A DNA stretch of 16,243 nucleotides from an uncultured Gammaproteobacteria bacterium (lineage in GTDB: Bacteria; Pseudomonadota; Gammaproteobacteria; UBA9214), in contig CAJQOV010000051.1 in assembly GCA_905480065.1 (NCBI GenBank), positions 1 through 16,243 on the forward strand, read 5' to 3'. The notes under the pieces were generated by a model. The model worked only from the letters and a program-made list of their open reading frames with translations. It did no database searches and had not been told where the DNA came from. Shown in pieces: positions 13,171 through 16,243 of the stretch (positions are counted from its first letter, which is position 1; the number at the start of each line of letters is the position of its first letter). The translations under genes were made by a program, and so were the position numbers.

Positions 13171-13806
13171 ATGAGGAAAAAATATATGTGGTGGGCAATT
13201 GCAGGTGTAGTCGTGCTTGGCGCGACATTATGGGGGCCGCTGGTGAGCAATGTAGAACAGGCGCAATACAGTGTGGCGGAGAAGTACGACAACATCGAGA
13301 TACGCGACTACGCACCAGCGATTGTGGCGGAAGCCGAAGTGTCCGGCACACGGAAAGATGCAATCGGCGCAGGCTTCCGCATCATTGCAGATTACATCTT
13401 CGGCAATAATTCCACGGCACAGAAAGTATCGATGACTGCCCCCGTCATGCAGCAGGGGAGCGAAACAATCGCCATGACCGCGCCGGTAACGCAGCAAGGC
13501 GACGGAAACAGCTGGCAGGTACGCTTTGTCATGCCCGCCAGCTACACGATGGAAACGCTGCCCAGGCCGAACAATTCCACGGTAAAACTGAAGGAAATCG
13601 GCGCTAAACGCGTTGCGGTGATCCGCTTTTCCGGTTTGGCGGGGGAACACAGTCTGCAACGGCACACGGAAGAACTGACTGAATTCGTCAGCACGAAAAA
13701 ACTCAACCCCCTGTCAGCGCCCTCCTATGCTTTTTACAACCCGCCATGGACACTGCCTTTTTTGCGCCGTAACGAAGTGCTGCAGGAAATTGCCGTTGAT
13801 CGCTGA
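13171..13806 (+). CDS. SOUL haem-binding family protein
   Basis: The ATG at 13171 is preceded by GGAACCGGAGAG. A single N-terminal hydrophobic segment (about residues 5-24, MWWAIAGVVVLGATLWGP) anchors or exports the product of 211 residues. The rest is a SOUL domain: QYSVAEKYDNIEIRDYAPAI near the start, ADYIFGNNSTAQKVSMTAPV and a second copy of the same strand, IAMTAPVTQQ. WQVRFVMPASYTMETLPRP follows in the centre, and the chain ends YAFYNPPWTLPFLRRNEV. SOUL proteins bind haem or related hydrophobic ligands; the bacterial function is not established. The gene is probably periplasmic or membrane-tethered. It is 113 bases after the YlxP gene, with a small hairpin between them that lacks a T run. 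Confidence 0.9.
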   Translation: MRKKYMWWAIAGVVVLGATLWGPLVSNVEQAQYSVAEKYDNIEIRDYAPAIVAEAEVSGTRKDAIGAGFRIIADYIFGNNSTAQKVSMTAPVMQQGSETIAMTAPVTQQGDGNSWQVRFVMPASYTMETLPRPNNSTVKLKEIGAKRVAVIRFSGLAGEHSLQRHTEELTEFVSTKKLNPLSAPSYAFYNPPWTLPFLRRNEVLQEIAVDR

Positions 13807-13946
13807 CCGCACCGGAACCGGCGACACTGTGCGCTGCGCCATCGGCAGCACCCGAATGACCGTATCATCCTCGAACTACAGACTTTCGCGACAGGTGCAG
13901 TAATGTCCTGTGACGCGCACTGCGCAGCAGGGGTAAGCGGGGAAAT

Positions 13947-14669
13947 TCAGCACAGCCACCCCTCGTGAATCAAAGGCGGACGGTTCAATACATCCCGACG
14001 CTGTCGCCAGTCCGGCAAATACTGGTCCATTAGCGACCTAAAACGATGGTTATGGCGCCGCTCCAGCAGGTGGACCATTTCGTGAACCAGGACGTACTCC
14101 AGGCACTGCGGTGGCTTCCTGGACAGTTCAAGATTTAACCAGACCCTGCCCGCGTGGGTGTTGCAGGTACCCCACCGGGTCTTCATCTGCCTGATCCCCC
14201 ACTGCGCCACCTCCACTCCGATCACCGACTCCCACCGCTCTATCCATTCCGGCAACAACGCCTTCATTTGCTGACGATACCATCCCTTGATAACGGATAT
14301 TTTCCTGCCCTCGTCCGCACCGGGGCGCACCTGTAATACCAGGGTACTGTGCTTGATGGTGACCTGCGGGGCAGCATCCATTTCGACCACATCGAGCAGA
14401 TACCGCTCACCCCACAAATACACGCTTCCCCGGTCCCGGTATCCGCGTCCGCTATCACGCTGCTGATCACGCAGCTGTTGTTGCTGCCTCCGGATCCAGT
14501 CCAGTTTTGCCTGCACCAGGCCACAGATGGTGTCCAGGTTCATCCGCAAGGGCGCGGATATACGCACCGCACCGGTCGGCGGATAGACCCGCAGATGTAC
14601 GTTCTTGATGTCCTTCCTGGTGACTTCCAGAACCATCCCGTCCAGCTCGATCCGTGAAGTCATCGACAT
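13947..14669 (-). CDS. YgjP-like zinc metallopeptidase (DUF45/M48-related)
   Basis: The product has 240 residues. The zinc site is LVHEMVHLLERRHNHRF (194-210), with His196 and His200 of HExxH and probably His206 as third ligand. The family motif TRWGTCN (164-170) precedes it, and the N-terminal half has the beta-sheet region typical of the group (KNVHLRVYPPTGAVRISAPL at 22-41). The chain ends PPLIHEGWLC. Homologues are cytosolic and are often found with type I restriction or stress genes; the substrate is unknown. The start is either the first ATG (14667-14669) or the ATG two codons later; neither has a strong ribosome site. It lies 94 bases downstream of the surface-protein gene on the same strand, so cotranscription is possible but not certain. 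Confidence 0.88.
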   Translation of the reverse strand: MSMTSRIELDGMVLEVTRKDIKNVHLRVYPPTGAVRISAPLRMNLDTICGLVQAKLDWIRRQQQQLRDQQRDSGRGYRDRGSVYLWGERYLLDVVEMDAAPQVTIKHSTLVLQVRPGADEGRKISVIKGWYRQQMKALLPEWIERWESVIGVEVAQWGIRQMKTRWGTCNTHAGRVWLNLELSRKPPQCLEYVLVHEMVHLLERRHNHRFRSLMDQYLPDWRQRRDVLNRPPLIHEGWLC

Positions 14670-14763
14670 AGTCTCATTGACCGTTGTATGGGATCACTCG
14701 ACACACCGGGATGTCGATACGCATATGGTACCGGCAGTACAGAAAGCGGATCCTGGCAAGCGG

Positions 14764-16243
14764 CTAGTGCAGGTGCCGGTATGCACGCCGAACGGCAACC
14801 GGCAGCAGGCAAAGTCCCAGCAGCCACCAGGCGCCTGCCTGCCAGGGGGACCCGGATGTGGTTTGCAGGCTGCAGCCGCCACCGCCACCTGAAGTCGAAG
14901 CAACCGGAGCCGGCAGAGCAACTGCGCCTGGATCGCTGATAACCCCATTTGCCAACAGGTCAGCATCACCTCTGCCCCCATCGACAAAATGCAGCATGAC
15001 TTTGTTGCCATTGAATTTGGCGCCGGTGCCAGTTGCAGTTTCAAACAGGAATTCATACAGGTAGTCGGCCGGATCTGCGGGCGTGGCCCCATACTGAAAA
15101 TACGTGGTCGGTTGCTCATCTGCAGGCAGGGTCATCCTGACATTTATGCTGTCCCCTGGATCCACGTTTACGATACGGAAACCGACGAAGCCATGTATAA
15201 AATTAAGGCCATTGACCAGGCTTGGCGGGTTGGCCGCCTGCAGGAAGTTCAGCCCGACCTCGGGTAACACGCTGCGCAGTTCAGGAGTGGGCGAAAGTGC
15301 TGTCGGGATTACCTCCAGGGTTACCCAGCCACGACGGCTGGTACTATCCATGAACGAGGCAACATCCGGCTGCTGGCTATCCGCGATACCATCGGCGTTG
15401 CCGTCACCGTTATTCGGGTGGGCGTCCTCAGTGGTATCCAGCACCCCGTCCTTGTCGAAGTCCACGACCCTGGCTGGGCCGCCGGGAGAACCCACGATCA
15501 CACCATTTGCGGTCAGGTCACCATCACCGCGACTGCCATCGACGAAGTGCAGCATAACTTCGTTGCCATTGAATTCGGCGCCGGTGCCAGTAGCAGTTTC
15601 AAACAGGAATTCATACAGGTGATCCGTCGGATCGGTTGGTGTAGCGCCGTACTGGAAATACTTGTCGGGTTGTTCGCTAATCGGCAGGATCATGCGTACA
15701 TCGATGCTGTCCCCCGTCGACACATTCTCGATGCGGAAACCAACGAATCCAAGCGCAAAGTCCAAACCCTCAACCAGGCTTGGCGGGTTGGCCGCCTGCA
15801 GGTAACCCAACGCGTCCTGTGGTAACACGCTGCGCAGTACCGGTGTTGGCGAAAGAACCGTCGGAATTAACTCCAACGTCACATATTCCCCACTTACATC
15901 TTGATAAGAGGCGACATCCGGCTGCTGACTGTCGGCCGTACCATCACTGTTGCCGTCACCGTTATTCGGGTGCGCATCCTCTATGGCATCTGGCACCCCG
16001 TCTCCGTCCTGGTCCGGCGCGCTGTTGCTTGGACCGCCCGGAGAAGCGCTGATAGTACCGTTGCCACTATCGCCATCCGCATCACCACGTGCGCCATCCC
16101 GGAAGTGCAGGGTCACGACATTGCCATTGAATTCGGCACCGGTCACTCCATCGAACAGGAACTCGTACCAGTGCGGTACCGTGTTCTGTGGCGTCGGGCC
16201 GTAATTGTAGAACGTGTCCGGCGCTTCCCCGGCTGGCAAGGTC
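14764..16243 (-). CDS. Choice-of-anchor-U repeat surface protein with Cys-type C-terminal sorting tail (5' end missing)
   Basis: The frame is open at the right edge of the window; the window's first codons read TLPAGEAP and match the internal repeat TLPADEQP, so the N-terminus and signal peptide lie outside. About 490 residues are visible, covering two full repeats of about 186 residues and a third partial one. Each repeat has an FLFETATGTGAEFNGN-like strand, a D-rich calcium-binding type stretch (DGDGVPDAIEDAHPNNGDG), then SQQPDVAS and AANPPSLV. The end is PVASTSGGGGGCSLQT, a hydrophobic helix (WWLLGLCLLPVAV) and a basic tail RRAYRHLH. The Gly-Gly-Cys tail with a membrane helix and an Arg cluster is a C-terminal protein-sorting signal of the JDVT-CTERM-like class. 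The protein is therefore exported and processed at the Cys, then anchored. Ligand unknown. Confidence 0.85.
   Translation of the reverse strand, partial: TLPAGEAPDTFYNYGPTPQNTVPHWYEFLFDGVTGAEFNGNVVTLHFRDGARGDADGDSGNGTISASPGGPSNSAPDQDGDGVPDAIEDAHPNNGDGNSDGTADSQQPDVASYQDVSGEYVTLELIPTVLSPTPVLRSVLPQDALGYLQAANPPSLVEGLDFALGFVGFRIENVSTGDSIDVRMILPISEQPDKYFQYGATPTDPTDHLYEFLFETATGTGAEFNGNEVMLHFVDGSRGDGDLTANGVIVGSPGGPARVVDFDKDGVLDTTEDAHPNNGDGNADGIADSQQPDVASFMDSTSRRGWVTLEVIPTALSPTPELRSVLPEVGLNFLQAANPPSLVNGLNFIHGFVGFRIVNVDPGDSINVRMTLPADEQPTTYFQYGATPADPADYLYEFLFETATGTGAKFNGNKVMLHFVDGGRGDADLLANGVISDPGAVALPAPVASTSGGGGGCSLQTTSGSPWQAGAWWLLGLCLLPVAVRRAYRHLH

Noticed and set aside
14988..16200. Regular DNA repeats that might suggest a CRISPR array
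   Set aside because: The period is about 558 bases and the repeats are coding copies of a protein domain with synonymous differences.

Overview
The window reads like a gammaproteobacterial genome fragment, possibly a whole metagenomic contig. This is inferred from the zwf-pgl order with a gnd remnant upstream, the YgjP, YlxP and SOUL relatives, and a Cys-type C-terminal surface-anchor protein; there is no rRNA or marker gene to confirm it. Composition is patchy by eye. Positions 1 to about 2000 are very G+C-rich, 2000 to 4180 are A+T-rich, 4200 to 6756 are G+C-rich again, 6900 to 8250 are mixed, and the rest is moderately G+C-rich.

Layout. 1-1873: an SBBP-repeat lipoprotein gene on the minus strand. 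Its 3' end runs into a diverged inverted copy of itself (1-397 against 591-987). 1874-2679: A+T-rich spacer with a frameshifted, truncated IS3-type orfA. 2680-4176: a membrane PAS sensor kinase whose ATP-binding motifs look degenerate. 4177-6756: a pentose-phosphate operon with a promoter, an upstream palindrome, a gnd reduced to its two ends, then intact zwf and pgl. 6757-7083: spacer with a perfect 26-bp inverted repeat. 7084-8681: two hypothetical genes converging on a terminator, then a small membrane protein.

8837-11701 (minus strand) is the most interesting block. A strong promoter precedes a MerR-type regulator, then a ParA ATPase fused to a C-terminal AMPK-beta/CBM48-like carbohydrate-binding domain. 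Next comes a protein resembling the C-terminal half of a MinD/FlhG-type ATPase without a Walker A motif, and last a 172-residue protein of unknown family. Spacings of 14 and 21 bases, each with a strong Shine-Dalgarno sequence, argue that the last three genes are cotranscribed. ParA/MinD ATPases position intracellular cargo, so a polysaccharide-binding ParA suggests positioning or partitioning of glycogen-like granules. That role is a hypothesis; no glycogen gene is present in the window.

11882-16243: an unrecognised lipoprotein, a YlxP/DUF503 protein, a SOUL haem-binding-family protein, a YgjP-like metallopeptidase, and the 3' part of a repetitive choice-of-anchor-U surface protein that ends in a GGGGGCS sorting tail and runs off the window. 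No tRNA, rRNA or CRISPR array was seen.
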